From Pelagibacterales bacterium SAG-MED47 (lineage in GTDB: Bacteria; Pseudomonadota; Alphaproteobacteria; Pelagibacterales; Pelagibacteraceae), in NCBI GenBank assembly GCA_014653355.1, contig JACWEO010000007.1, positions 1-58,110 on the forward strand: a stretch of 58,110 bases of DNA. Direction: 5' to 3'. The notes beneath the pieces are model-generated. The model saw only the letters and a program-made list of their open reading frames with translations, was not told where the DNA came from and did not search any database. Both the position numbers and the translations under genes were made by a program. Every line of letters begins with the position of its first letter. Position 1 is the first letter of the stretch. Of this stretch, positions 10,233 through 19,435 are shown one piece after another.

Positions 10233-10876
10233 TCAAAAATTTTATCAACTAAATACAAACCTAAAGCAACACAAGGACCAATTCCAAAAGCAAATAATAA
10301 AGTTCCCACTCCAACAGTTCCGCCTAAGTACCATCCAATACTTACAACAGACATCTCTAAAAATGCCCTTACGGCAGCAACCGGCAAATTTGTTTTTTTT
10401 TGGAGACCAATCATCAAACCATCTCTTGGTCCTGCTCCAAGATTAGATACTAAATAAATACCTCCACCAATCCCAACTGTTATTACTGAAATTATAGCTA
10501 AAATTAATTGATATAAGTAGTTGGATGGGGTTGGAACAAATTTTATACAAAGATCGATCATCAATGCAATAATGATTGCATTAAGTATTGTCCCCATCCC
10601 TGGTTTTTGACCAAGCGGTATCCACAAAATTAAAACTGCAACGCTAATTAGAAATGTTATTGTTCCTATACTCAAGTTAACATTTAAAGAAATACCTTGA
10701 GCTAAAACACTCCATGGAGAGGCACCAGTAAAAGATACAATTAATAAGCCTTCACCAAGACCAAATAACATCAAACCAAAACATAAAAAAAAGAATGTAG
10801 AGAATTTTGGTTTAAAATTATAGGGCTTATAGGAACTCCAATTGACCCTTGGTATTTTCTTAATTTTTAAAAACAT
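10229..10876 (-). CDS. YczE/YitT-like integral membrane protein
   Basis: A 215-residue polytopic inner-membrane protein with about five to six hydrophobic helices. Small-residue-rich motifs SFTGASPWSVLAQGIS and LGAGPRDGLMIGLQ form an internal repeat typical of the YczE/YitT family (COG2364). The function is not established; some members are discussed as transport-related. It converges on typA and is divergent from the DUF6134 gene across 50 bases. Confidence 0.75.
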   Translation of the reverse strand: MFLKIKKIPRVNWSSYKPYNFKPKFSTFFFLCFGLMLFGLGEGLLIVSFTGASPWSVLAQGISLNVNLSIGTITFLISVAVLILWIPLGQKPGMGTILNAIIIALMIDLCIKFVPTPSNYLYQLILAIISVITVGIGGGIYLVSNLGAGPRDGLMIGLQKKTNLPVAAVRAFLEMSVVSIGWYLGGTVGVGTLLFAFGIGPCVALGLYLVDKIFD

Positions 10877-10926
10877 TTTAATAAGTTATTTCTATTGTTA
10901 ATAAAGTCTATTAAACTAGTTGTTAA

Positions 10927-11607
10927 ATGAAAAAAATTATAGTCATTTTATTTCTTTTGATTTATCCAACAAATTCAATCGCTCATATTGGACATTACAT
11001 TAAATACAAGAAAATTGAGATGGAGATTTTTCGAAATGGTGAGCTTATTGGGTATAATTATTATTTTTTTAATAGAAATGGATCAGAGACTATTGTTACT
11101 AATCAAATTAAATTTGTAGTTAAACTTTTGGGAGCAACAGTTTTCCAAGTCGAGGGTTATAGTGAGGAAAAATATTTCAAAGATCAATTAGTTTCTTATA
11201 ATTCTAAAACTTTACAGAACGACAAAAATAAGTTTGTTAATTTAACATTTAATCAAAAAAATAAAAAATTCGATATTAAAGGCTCTTCATATAGTGGAGA
11301 AGCCTCAGCTGATAACGTGATTGGAAATTGGTGGAATCACAAAATTTTACAAGCGAGTTCTCAAATAAGTCCTATCTCAGGGAGTATTAAGGATCAAGTG
11401 GTAACTTTTTTAGGTAAAGAAAAAATAGATCTTTATGGAAATGTTTATGATGTTGATCATTTTACTCTGAAGTCTAAAGACATGAGTATACCGAAAGATA
11501 AAAGATTAGATTTTGATATTTGGTATGATCGTAAAAATTTAATGATATTAAAAGTATCCTATTCAAGAATGGGTAACTGGGAATATAAATTAAAAAATTT
11601 TAATTAA
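10927..11607 (+). CDS. Secreted DUF6134-like protein
   Basis: A 226-residue protein with a clear cleavable signal peptide (MKKIIVILFLLIYPTNSIAH, cleavage near residue 19), hence periplasmic. The mature part has many beta-type segments (YKKIEMEIFRNGELIGYN, GSETIVTNQIKFVVK, LDFDIWYDRKNLMILKV). This matches my recollection of the alphaproteobacterial DUF6134 family, which has an opening IxxxG pattern and a late Trp-Tyr-Asp. No catalytic motif is apparent. It converges on the FAD-dependent gene with one base between them. Confidence 0.65.
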   Translation: MKKIIVILFLLIYPTNSIAHIGHYIKYKKIEMEIFRNGELIGYNYYFFNRNGSETIVTNQIKFVVKLLGATVFQVEGYSEEKYFKDQLVSYNSKTLQNDKNKFVNLTFNQKNKKFDIKGSSYSGEASADNVIGNWWNHKILQASSQISPISGSIKDQVVTFLGKEKIDLYGNVYDVDHFTLKSKDMSIPKDKRLDFDIWYDRKNLMILKVSYSRMGNWEYKLKNFN

Positions 11608-11608
11608 T

Positions 11609-12580
11609 TTATCTAGAGATTTTTTTAAATAAATCATGTGCACTTATCCATCCTGACTCTAATCTAGGTCCTACAAACCAATCTGCACAAACACCCAATC
11701 TTTTCCTAGGATCCCAATAGCTTTTAATTTTAAATGGTCTCGAATTTGAAGAGTATCTCCAACCGTGATTAAGTAAATAATAAATCTTTGTTTGATTGAT
11801 GTTTGAAAGTTTAAAAAATTTATCAATCATAATTTTTGAATTCCTTTTTTTATTACTCTTGTTTTTATTAATTTTTTTATTTGCCCAGTTAAATGTACTT
11901 TGAAGGGTCCATAAATCATATTTTGATATAAACCTTTTTTTTGAGTTTTCATTTCCAGCCCAACCAAGAATTGGGTCTTTAAAAAGATAGCTACTTTTTG
12001 AATTCTTACTCTTTTTTATTGCAATCATAGTAGTAATATTTGCATCCATTTTTATAGATTTACTTAAAAAAGAATTATTAATAAATTTCTTAGAAAGTTT
12101 TTTTAATTGTGGAAAAGGACAAGTCAAAATTAGGTTTTTAAAGGATCTCAATTTTCCATCATCAAATAACAAATACCAGAGTTTATTTTTATAATAGATC
12201 TTTTTTAATTCACTATGATAATTGCAATTAATTTTCTTTAGTAAATATTTGCTAATATCATTGTTTCCATTTTTACCAATTATTTTAAGATGTTTTTTAT
12301 CCTCTTTTTTTTTTGAATTAAGAAAAACGTGTTTGCCACTCCATACCTTTAAAATTCTTTTTTTTATTAAATCTTTAGTAAATTTTTTAAATTCCCTTGT
12401 TTTTGGTGAAATATACTGAGTACCATGATCAAAACCTGTTTTGCCTTTTATTCTTTTAAAAGATGCACGACCCCCAGGGCCTCTTGCTTTGTCGAACAGG
12501 ATTACTGAATATTTTTTTATAAGAAGATTTGCAATTGTGGCTCCAGAAATTCCAGAACCAATTATACAAAATTCACTCAT
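11609..12580 (-). CDS. FAD-dependent oxidoreductase, renalase/amine-oxidase-like
   Basis: A 323-residue flavoprotein. The N-terminal dinucleotide-binding motif is CIIGSGISGATIANLL. It is followed by the renalase-like DKARGPGGRAS segment and FDHGTQYISP. The C-terminal FAD-contacting region is LGVCADWFVGPRLESGW. This layout is that of the NAD(P)/FAD-dependent COG3380 group; the substrate is unknown. Its ATG overlaps the pmbA stop by 4 bases, so it is probably co-transcribed with tldD-pmbA. Confidence 0.8.
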   Translation of the reverse strand: MSEFCIIGSGISGATIANLLIKKYSVILFDKARGPGGRASFKRIKGKTGFDHGTQYISPKTREFKKFTKDLIKKRILKVWSGKHVFLNSKKKEDKKHLKIIGKNGNNDISKYLLKKINCNYHSELKKIYYKNKLWYLLFDDGKLRSFKNLILTCPFPQLKKLSKKFINNSFLSKSIKMDANITTMIAIKKSKNSKSSYLFKDPILGWAGNENSKKRFISKYDLWTLQSTFNWANKKINKNKSNKKRNSKIMIDKFFKLSNINQTKIYYLLNHGWRYSSNSRPFKIKSYWDPRKRLGVCADWFVGPRLESGWISAHDLFKKISR

Positions 12581-13893
12581 TTACCAGCAACAACCATTCC
12601 CTCTATTAACATGGTTGGTGAATTAGTTGCATATTTGAACTCTAAGTCATTTGCTAAGGTGATATTTTCAAACATGTCTTTAAAATTACCTGCTATGGTA
12701 ATTTCATTTATTGGATACTTAAACTCTCCATTTTCAACTAAAAACCCAGTTGCTCCTACTGAATAATCTCCAGTCACAATATTACTTCCATGTCCTATGG
12801 TTTCTGTAATATAGAGACTTTTCGAATTTAAATTCAGTAAATCTTTAAAACTAATATTTCCATTTCCAAAATAAAGATTACTTGTTCCACCACATCTTCC
12901 ATTAGATTTAAGATTTAATTTTTTTCCATTGTAAGTATCAATCAGATAATGTTTCAAAACCCCTTGATCCACCAGTTTAAGTGTGTCAGTCTTTACCCCT
13001 TCACTATCAAAACTTCTTGACCCTAAACCTTTGAGCATATCAGGTTTGTCAAATACATTAATTTTGTCTGAGAATATTTTTTGATTAACTTTATCTTTTA
13101 AAAAAGAAGTCCCTCTTGATATCGCTGATGAAGAAATAGCGCTTGCAAAAGTGCTTAACATTCCCTTAGCTATTCTTTTATCAAAAATTATAGCAATTTT
13201 TTCACTCCCAATTTTTTTTGGACTTAATTTTTGAATAGTTTGATTAGCAGCTAGTTTGCCTAATTCGTCTGCATCATCCAAGTCTTTAAGAAAACATTTG
13301 CTAGAATATTCATAATCTCTTTCCATGCTTTGTTCATCTTTTGCAACCGTCACACTTGATGCTGTAAATGAGGAAGTTTTGTAACCATCACAAAAACCGT
13401 CACTATTAGCTAGAATAAAATTTGATTTATTTTGAGTAAAGCTAGACTCAGTATTGATAATCTTCTTATCATTGGAAGCCGCCGCTTCTAATTTTTTTAA
13501 ATAATCTATTTTTTGATTATTCTCTATATGATTATCGTCATAAAGATTTAGATCTTTAACTTCTTTTGCCAATAAATCTCTGTCCGGTAAAGAATTAAAT
13601 TCATCTTCAGGTGTATTTTTTGTAGTCTCAATACATTTTTCAATCAAAATGTTTAAATTGTCATTAACCAAATTAGAGGAGGATATTGATGATTTTTTTT
13701 TACCAATATAAGTAGTAATACTTATTCTCAGATCATCTGACCTATTAGACTCATCTAATTTTTTATTTCTAAAATTTACAGTTTCGGAAACAGAATTATT
13801 TACAATTACATTGGCATTAGTTGCACCTAATTTCTTCGCTAAACCTAGACAATATGATGCTTTTTTCTCTAAAAATTCTTGATCTTTGACCAT
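12577..13893 (-). CDS. pmbA: Metalloprotease subunit PmbA/TldE
   Basis: A 438-residue partner of TldD in the heterodimeric protease that processes small peptides (microcin maturation, CcdA turnover in E. coli). PmbA homologues lack the HExxxH zinc site, and none is seen here. Conserved features include FDSEGVKTDTLKLVDQG, YNGKKLNLKSNGRCGGTSN and the C-terminal TIAGNFKDMFENI. It is directly adjacent to tldD (no spacer) and overlaps the downstream FAD gene. The protease pair is retained despite strong genome streamlining. Confidence 0.93.
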   Translation of the reverse strand: MVKDQEFLEKKASYCLGLAKKLGATNANVIVNNSVSETVNFRNKKLDESNRSDDLRISITTYIGKKKSSISSSNLVNDNLNILIEKCIETTKNTPEDEFNSLPDRDLLAKEVKDLNLYDDNHIENNQKIDYLKKLEAAASNDKKIINTESSFTQNKSNFILANSDGFCDGYKTSSFTASSVTVAKDEQSMERDYEYSSKCFLKDLDDADELGKLAANQTIQKLSPKKIGSEKIAIIFDKRIAKGMLSTFASAISSSAISRGTSFLKDKVNQKIFSDKINVFDKPDMLKGLGSRSFDSEGVKTDTLKLVDQGVLKHYLIDTYNGKKLNLKSNGRCGGTSNLYFGNGNISFKDLLNLNSKSLYITETIGHGSNIVTGDYSVGATGFLVENGEFKYPINEITIAGNFKDMFENITLANDLEFKYATNSPTMLIEGMVVAGK

Positions 13894-15306
13894 TTAAAGT
13901 TTTGTGCCACCCACAGTCATCTTATTAATTAATATAGATGGTTGTGCAACACCTACAGGAACACCTTGGCCAGCTTTACCACATGTTCCAATACCAGGAT
14001 CCATCATCATATCATTACCTACCATCAAAACTTCTTTTAAAATTGAAGGACCATCTCCAATAAGCGTTGCACCTTTAATTGGTGAACCAATTTTGCCATT
14101 AACAATTTCATACGCCTCTGTACAATTAAATACAAATTTTCCTGAAGTAATATCAACTTGTCCACCACCAAAACTTACTGCAAAAATACCTTTGTCGACA
14201 GCTTTAATCATTTCATCTTGAGTCTGATTACCACCTAACATCATCGTATTTCTCATTCTTGGTAGAACAATATGTCTGTAGTTTTCTCTTCTCCCACTAC
14301 CAGTAGATCTCGTTTTCATTAAACGTGCATTTAGTCGGTCTTGCATAAAGTTTTTTAAAATTCCATTTTCAATTAAAACAGTTTTTTCTGTTGGTGTTCC
14401 TTCATCATCAATTGTAAGACTGCCTCTTCTTTTATCTAATGTTCCATCATCAATAATTGTAACACCCTCGCTTGCAACTTTTTGGCCCATCAAATTATGA
14501 AAAGCTGAAGTTTTTTTTCTATTAAAATCTCCCTCTAAACCATGTCCAACAGCTTCATGGATTAAAATTGCAGGCCAACCAGGTCCGAGTACAACCTTCA
14601 TTTCACCAGCCGGTGCAGGTTTGCTTTCTAAATTTACCGAAGCTATTCTTAAAGCCTCATCACAAACACTTTTCCAATTATCATCTTTTAAATAAGAATC
14701 ATAAGATTGTCTTCCACCAATACCATATACACCTGTTTCTTTTCTTCCGTTTTTTTCAAGCATAACTGATACATTAAATCTTATTAAAGGTCGGACATCT
14801 GATAAAGTCTCTCCACCAGATCTAATTATTTCTAGAGATTTTTGTTCTCCTAAAAAATTTGCTGTAACCTGCTTAATACTTTTATCTTTGGATCGTAAAT
14901 AATTGTTTACATCATTAAGAATTTTAATTTTTTCATCAAATGATTTTTGTTCAATAGGATTAATGTTGTCATAATATTTTTTATTAGATTTAAGAATTTC
15001 ATGATTATAGGTACCTTTGGCAGATTTTAGCGTTGATTTTAAATTTTCTGAAGATTGATTTAATGAGTTTTTTGAAATTTCATTGGAATGAGAATAAGCA
15101 ACTACTTCATCAGAGATAGCTCTAAATCCAAATCCTAAATCTGAATTATAACTAGAGTTTTTAATTTTATTATCATCTAAGAGAATCGACTCAGATTTAG
15201 AATTTTCTAAATATAACTCACCATCATCACATTTTTGCAAAGTATCTGAAATAATATTTTCAGCTTCCATTCTAGATAGGTCAGTTTTTTCAAAGAAATT
15301 ACTCAT
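13894..15306 (-). CDS. tldD: Metalloprotease TldD
   Basis: Catalytic zinc subunit of the TldD/PmbA protease. The metal site ILIHEAVGHGLEGD (HExxxH) is intact. GSGRRENYRH and PGIGTCGKAGQGVPVGVAQP are family signatures. I place the start at MSNFFEKTDLSR (15306), giving 470 residues; an in-frame ATG at 15318 would add MCIF with no support. It leads a minus-strand run into pmbA and the FAD gene. The 5' side faces the DCC gene divergently. Confidence 0.94.
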   Translation of the reverse strand: MSNFFEKTDLSRMEAENIISDTLQKCDDGELYLENSKSESILLDDNKIKNSSYNSDLGFGFRAISDEVVAYSHSNEISKNSLNQSSENLKSTLKSAKGTYNHEILKSNKKYYDNINPIEQKSFDEKIKILNDVNNYLRSKDKSIKQVTANFLGEQKSLEIIRSGGETLSDVRPLIRFNVSVMLEKNGRKETGVYGIGGRQSYDSYLKDDNWKSVCDEALRIASVNLESKPAPAGEMKVVLGPGWPAILIHEAVGHGLEGDFNRKKTSAFHNLMGQKVASEGVTIIDDGTLDKRRGSLTIDDEGTPTEKTVLIENGILKNFMQDRLNARLMKTRSTGSGRRENYRHIVLPRMRNTMMLGGNQTQDEMIKAVDKGIFAVSFGGGQVDITSGKFVFNCTEAYEIVNGKIGSPIKGATLIGDGPSILKEVLMVGNDMMMDPGIGTCGKAGQGVPVGVAQPSILINKMTVGGTKL

Positions 15307-15398
15307 AAATATACACATAGTTTGTTTACCAAAATTTTCAACAGGAGTATTTTACGCATATACATTTATTGTGTAAGTGAGTAATTAATTGAATTATT

Positions 15399-15746
15399 AT
15401 GAAAGTATATTTTAATAATTCTTGTAAAATTTGTAAGGCAGAGATTGATCTATATAAAAAAGAGAAGATTCTGGACATAGAGTGGGTTGATATTACAAAT
15501 AATAGCTCAGCGCAAAGAGAAACATCAAAAGACAGTAAACAGCTTTTAAGAAGACTTCATGTAAAAGATGATGAAAAAGTTTTAGAAGGTGCTGATGCAT
15601 TCCTATTATTGTGGAAGAAAATGCCAAAATATAAATTTTTATATAACTTTTTTAAATTACCAATTATTTTCAATATATTTTCTGTTATGTATGAAATCTT
15701 GGCTTTCTTTTTGTATTTAAAAAATAAAAAACAATTAAAAAGTTAA
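15399..15746 (+). CDS. DCC-family (DUF393) thiol-disulfide protein
   Basis: A 115-residue protein with an N-terminal thioredoxin-like beginning, MKVYFNNSCKICKAEI; the CxxC (residues 9-12) is of the DCC/DUF393 type. The middle segment GADAFLLLWKKMP matches the family pattern of a G-x-D-A-F loop. A hydrophobic C-terminal half (LPIIFNIFSVMYEILAFFLYL) may lie at the membrane. The redox role is presumed from the family. The 3' end overlaps the convergent small membrane protein by 4 bases. Confidence 0.78.
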   Translation: MKVYFNNSCKICKAEIDLYKKEKILDIEWVDITNNSSAQRETSKDSKQLLRRLHVKDDEKVLEGADAFLLLWKKMPKYKFLYNFFKLPIIFNIFSVMYEILAFFLYLKNKKQLKS

Positions 15747-16036
15747 TTAAAAAAAAATATTAAAAATTTACTTAATAGCCCCATAGATGAGATAAACATT
15801 ATTAAAACTATTGAATACATTAATAAAACAATCTTATTTTTTTTTCTTCTTAATCGCACAAAATTTTTATCATCTAAATCTGATATATCTCTTTGACCTA
15901 ACACGGGGTAATCATAACTAAATCGCCAAGTACTATCACCAAGTCTAGAGTCTAAATTATTAAAGTATCTAATCCAAGAAAGAATATACTGTAGAATTAA
16001 ATAAAGAATTATAAAAAAAATTGTTCCCAAAATCAT
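15743..16036 (-). CDS. Small two-helix membrane protein (hypothetical)
   Basis: A 97-residue protein with one hydrophobic helix at each end (about residues 1-20 and 68-95). Between them lies a polar loop with RLGDSTWRFSYDYPVLGQRD and a basic stretch RLRRKKNK just before the second helix. No family is recognised. It follows the lysine-rich coiled-coil gene after 30 bases on the same strand, so they may be co-transcribed. Confidence 0.6.
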   Translation of the reverse strand: MILGTIFFIILYLILQYILSWIRYFNNLDSRLGDSTWRFSYDYPVLGQRDISDLDDKNFVRLRRKKNKIVLLMYSIVLIMFISSMGLLSKFLIFFFN

Positions 16037-16066
16037 TATAGATAATACCTAATTTAAAATAAAAAT

Positions 16067-17293
16067 TTAATTACCATTTTTAGATCTTTTTTTTGCAATA
16101 AGTTGTGTTAAAGAGTCGACCATTGTGTCAGAGGCTTTAAAAATATCCACACTTCTAAATTCGTGTGAAATATTTTTTTCTGGGTTTGTTTTGTCTTCAA
16201 CTACAATACCTTCGTCAGGAGAATTATTTTTAATATAGATTAATATTAACCAATTTTCATCCTCAGACTCATCCCATTTAATAAATATCTCACCTGTCTC
16301 AAATCTTCTATCAATGCATCTGAAAATTGACATACTTCTAGTAACATGTCTCTTATTTAATTGAAACACTAAACTACTTGCACTTCTATAAAAACTTTCT
16401 AATGCAAACTCAATTTTTTGTCTTGCTAAATTATATTCCTTTTCTTTAAATAATAAAGTTTCTCTATCCTCACTTCCTTGGAGTTTCACTCCAAGTGCCT
16501 CTACTCTTTCTTTGATTTTTTGGTCCCTAATGATTCGATATTTATTTTTAAGTTTATCAATTCTTTCTTGTAATCCTGCGTAGTCATCTCTTTTTTCTTT
16601 TAAAGAAATTTTTTCTAGTTTTTCTAATTCTTTAACTTCACGTATTCTGAACTTTTCAATTTGTTTATCTAATTTTAATTGTTTTAAAAATTGCCTTTGT
16701 TTTTCAGCTTGTTGTATTCTTAAAATTGCTTGCTCTTTTCTCAAAAACAATTTGATATCTTTCGTTCTTTGTTTTTCTAATCTAGCCTCATCTTTTAAAG
16801 TCTGTTCTTTTAATTTTAATTTTAAAACTTCTTCCTCTTTTTTTTGATTTTCTCTTTCAATTTTTTCTCTTCTTTCATTTTCAATTTTTTCTAATTTTAA
16901 TCTTCTATTTTCATCTTTTTTTAAAATTTTATAACTTGAAATTGTGTCTGAAATTTTATCAAAAAATCTTTGTAGATATTTTTCTAAATTAAAATTGATC
17001 TTAAGTTTAAATTGAGTCTTTAATGAAAGTTGAAATTTAACAAATTTTAAAATTAAGCTATCATTTTTATTATTTTTTAACTCTGGATAAAATACTTTTT
17101 TTTTTGATTTCCTTGAATTTTTTTTTATAATTTTTTTGATTTTTTTTTTTGAAGTTTTATTTGTTTTTTTAATTTTTTTTTTAGATTTTAATACATCTTT
17201 AATTTTTTTAACCTTTTTTTTAGGTTTTAATAAATTTTTAATTTTTGAGATTTTTTTAATTGTTTTTTTTGTTTTTTTTTGTTTTTTTCTCAT
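16067..17293 (-). CDS. Lysine-rich coiled-coil protein of unknown function
   Basis: A 408-residue protein in three visible parts. Residues 1-75 are an extremely Lys-rich tail with imperfect repeats of the kind LKPKKKVKKIKDVLK / LKSKKKIKK. Residues about 115-290 are a long charged coiled coil (many E/K/R/Q/L heptad-like runs, for example EKIENERREKIERENQ). Residues about 290-408 form a compact domain with aromatic and Cys residues (SMSIFRCIDRRFETGEIFIKWD, ENWLILIYIKNN). No enzyme motif is visible. The tail could bind nucleic acid or anionic membrane; this is inference. It sits next to cfa (30 bases). Confidence 0.75.
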   Translation of the reverse strand: MRKKQKKTKKTIKKISKIKNLLKPKKKVKKIKDVLKSKKKIKKTNKTSKKKIKKIIKKNSRKSKKKVFYPELKNNKNDSLILKFVKFQLSLKTQFKLKINFNLEKYLQRFFDKISDTISSYKILKKDENRRLKLEKIENERREKIERENQKKEEEVLKLKLKEQTLKDEARLEKQRTKDIKLFLRKEQAILRIQQAEKQRQFLKQLKLDKQIEKFRIREVKELEKLEKISLKEKRDDYAGLQERIDKLKNKYRIIRDQKIKERVEALGVKLQGSEDRETLLFKEKEYNLARQKIEFALESFYRSASSLVFQLNKRHVTRSMSIFRCIDRRFETGEIFIKWDESEDENWLILIYIKNNSPDEGIVVEDKTNPEKNISHEFRSVDIFKASDTMVDSLTQLIAKKRSKNGN

Positions 17294-17323
17294 ATTTAAA
17301 AGACTTTTATTTCTATCAACAAT

Positions 17324-18511
17324 TTATTTATAAATATAGTCTCTAGTCACTGGTGTTGACGTGTAATTCTTTGTTAGTTGAAATTGATATACAACTTGAT
17401 CACCCCACTTAAATGCCATTTCACATCCAGTTAGATAAAATTCCCACATTCTAAAAAATTTTTCATCAAACATTTGAACAATCTTTTGTCTATTTTTAAT
17501 ACAATTTTCTTTCCAGTGTCTTAAAGTATGAGAATAATGAAGTTTCAAAACCTCAATGTCTGCAACAATTAGGCCTGCTTTTTCAATAGGAGTTGTTACC
17601 TCACTCAAGCTTGGTGTGTAACCCCCAGGAAAAATATATTTAGTTATCCACGGATGTGGGTCTCTAGGTGGATTTACTGACCCAATTGTATGTATCAAAG
17701 ATATGCCATCATCTTTAAGTAATTCCTCGATTTTATTAAAAAATTTTTTGTAAAATTTTCTTCCAACATGCTCAAACATTCCAACACTTACTATTCTATC
17801 AAATTTTTCTTTGAGCTCTCTGTAATCCATTAGTTTAAATTTTACTTGGTTTTCTAAATTCATTTCCTTAGCTTTTATATCACAATATTTGTATTGATTT
17901 TCTGATAAAGTAATTCCTGTAACTTCACACTTTGCACTTTTTGCAATATCGATCGCTAATGAACCCCAGCCACATCCTATATCTAGAACTTTTTGATTAG
18001 GTTGAATATTTAACTTTTTTATAATGTGCTTAATCTTATTATTTTGTGCTATTTCTAAACTGTCATTTCTATTTTTAAAATAAGCACAGGAATATTGTCT
18101 TTTGGGATCTAAAAATAAATCGTATAAATCATCAGAAATGTCATAATGATGAGACACATTCATTTTAGATTTTTTGATAAAATTAAAATTTGTTAAATAT
18201 CTGTATGATCCTCTGAGTTTATTTATCAGATAACTGAAAAAATTTAATTCTCCTCTTCCAAAATTCATCAAAGCTAGATCTAAAAAATCAGTCAATGTTC
18301 CATTTTCGATGATTATTTCACCATTGGTATATGCTTCACCAAAATACAAATCAGGGTGAACTAAAAGTTTATAGTGTAATTTTTTATTTAATATTTTTAA
18401 TCGTATAGGATCGTCTGCTGGGTTTCCAATTTTATATTCTTTCAAATTTGCATCAGTCAGTATGAAACCACCTCTTTTAAAAACTTTGTTTAAAAAACTT
18501 GCAAGTTGCAT
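17324..18511 (-). CDS. cfa: Cyclopropane-fatty-acyl-phospholipid synthase
   Basis: A SAM-dependent enzyme that adds a methylene bridge to unsaturated acyl chains of membrane phospholipids, 395 residues. The SAM-binding motif is VLDIGCGWGSLAIDIA, followed by GITLSENQYKYC. MFEHVGRKFY and SVNPPRDPHPWITKYIFPGG are family signatures including active-site loops. An N-terminal lipid-binding region precedes the catalytic domain. It directly abuts the DapA-like gene upstream, with no spacer. Some family members make other lipid modifications, so the exact product is less certain than the family. Confidence 0.92.
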   Translation of the reverse strand: MQLASFLNKVFKRGGFILTDANLKEYKIGNPADDPIRLKILNKKLHYKLLVHPDLYFGEAYTNGEIIIENGTLTDFLDLALMNFGRGELNFFSYLINKLRGSYRYLTNFNFIKKSKMNVSHHYDISDDLYDLFLDPKRQYSCAYFKNRNDSLEIAQNNKIKHIIKKLNIQPNQKVLDIGCGWGSLAIDIAKSAKCEVTGITLSENQYKYCDIKAKEMNLENQVKFKLMDYRELKEKFDRIVSVGMFEHVGRKFYKKFFNKIEELLKDDGISLIHTIGSVNPPRDPHPWITKYIFPGGYTPSLSEVTTPIEKAGLIVADIEVLKLHYSHTLRHWKENCIKNRQKIVQMFDEKFFRMWEFYLTGCEMAFKWGDQVVYQFQLTKNYTSTPVTRDYIYK

Positions 18512-19396
18512 TTAGGCCGCCTTGGATGACTCTATTGTAAAATTTAGACTTTTAAGTGTTTCTAATAACTTTTTTTCTTCATTATGGTTTAATAATCTTA
18601 AAGGGGGTAATATATTTTTATAAATTTGATCTTCCTGGGAACAATAGGTATGTAATCCAGAAATTAAATTATATTTATCAAAAGCAATTCTTACATCACA
18701 TAATTTTTTGTTATTTGACTGATGGTTATTAGAAAAGAAATCATCATAAACTTTTCTAGATAATTGTGCAGTAACATTACAAGTTGCAGTTATGATCCCC
18801 GAACAACCTAGTTCTAGACCTTTCAATAATTTAAGTTCAGATCCAGGTAAAACAGAAAAATTTTCCAATTTTAGATTTTCAAATAAATTATAAGTACTAT
18901 CTTTAACCCCTACAATTTGATTTGGAAATCTTTTTACAAGTTTAGTGATACAATCTATGCTGAATTTATATCCACAAAGTTTTTCAAAATTATAAAGAAT
19001 AATTTTTGATTCAGGAATATTTTCAACAATCTTTGTATAAAATTTTATAACTTCGTTATCTTCGTATTTATAATAAGCTGGAGGCATTATCAGAAATTTT
19101 TCAAACCCTAGTGATAAAGCTACTTTCATTAAATTAATTGTTTCTCCTAAAGAGTTTAAACCAGTGCCTATTATGTAGTTTTTTTTATGTTTGCTTTGTG
19201 AAAGCTTATTCAACAGTTCAATTTTTTCCATTACAGAAATAAGTTGCGCTTGACCTGTGCTTCCAAAAATAGCTACACCATGACAGCCTAAATCGATAAT
19301 ATTCTCAGAATGGGAGATCGTTTTATCTATATTTAGAGTTAAATCATCATTTAAAATAGATAAACCTGCAGCATATACTCCTTTAATTTTTGACAT
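18512..19396 (-). CDS. DapA/NAL-family lyase (not classical DapA)
   Basis: A 294-residue TIM-barrel aldolase of the dihydrodipicolinate synthase / N-acetylneuraminate lyase family. The Schiff-base Lys is in VGVKDST and the catalytic Tyr is in ILYNFEK. The substrate-binding loop reads IFGSTGQAQLIS rather than the GTTGE of DapA. The Tyr is followed by NFEK instead of the NVPxR whose Arg holds the aspartate-semialdehyde adduct. A non-lysine substrate, probably a 2-keto acid, is therefore likely. It abuts cfa and is divergent from the GT9 gene. Confidence 0.83.
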   Translation of the reverse strand: MSKIKGVYAAGLSILNDDLTLNIDKTISHSENIIDLGCHGVAIFGSTGQAQLISVMEKIELLNKLSQSKHKKNYIIGTGLNSLGETINLMKVALSLGFEKFLIMPPAYYKYEDNEVIKFYTKIVENIPESKIILYNFEKLCGYKFSIDCITKLVKRFPNQIVGVKDSTYNLFENLKLENFSVLPGSELKLLKGLELGCSGIITATCNVTAQLSRKVYDDFFSNNHQSNNKKLCDVRIAFDKYNLISGLHTYCSQEDQIYKNILPPLRLLNHNEEKKLLETLKSLNFTIESSKAA

Positions 19397-19435
19397 AAAA
19401 TTTTTTTAAATAAGTATAATAGAAAATTTATTTAT

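Noticed and set aside
10183-10446. Plus-strand 87-codon frame across the typA end
   Set aside because: It is out of frame with typA and antisense to the YczE-like gene; Gln/Leu-rich composition with no domain.
13904-14221. Plus-strand 105-codon frame inside tldD
   Set aside because: Pro/Thr/Ile-rich antisense shadow of conserved tldD coding sequence.
16067-17293. Tandem DNA repeat or CRISPR-like array in the T-rich stretch at 17100-17280
   Set aside because: Units are irregular A/T runs that translate into a continuous Lys-rich tail; no conserved direct repeats with spacers.
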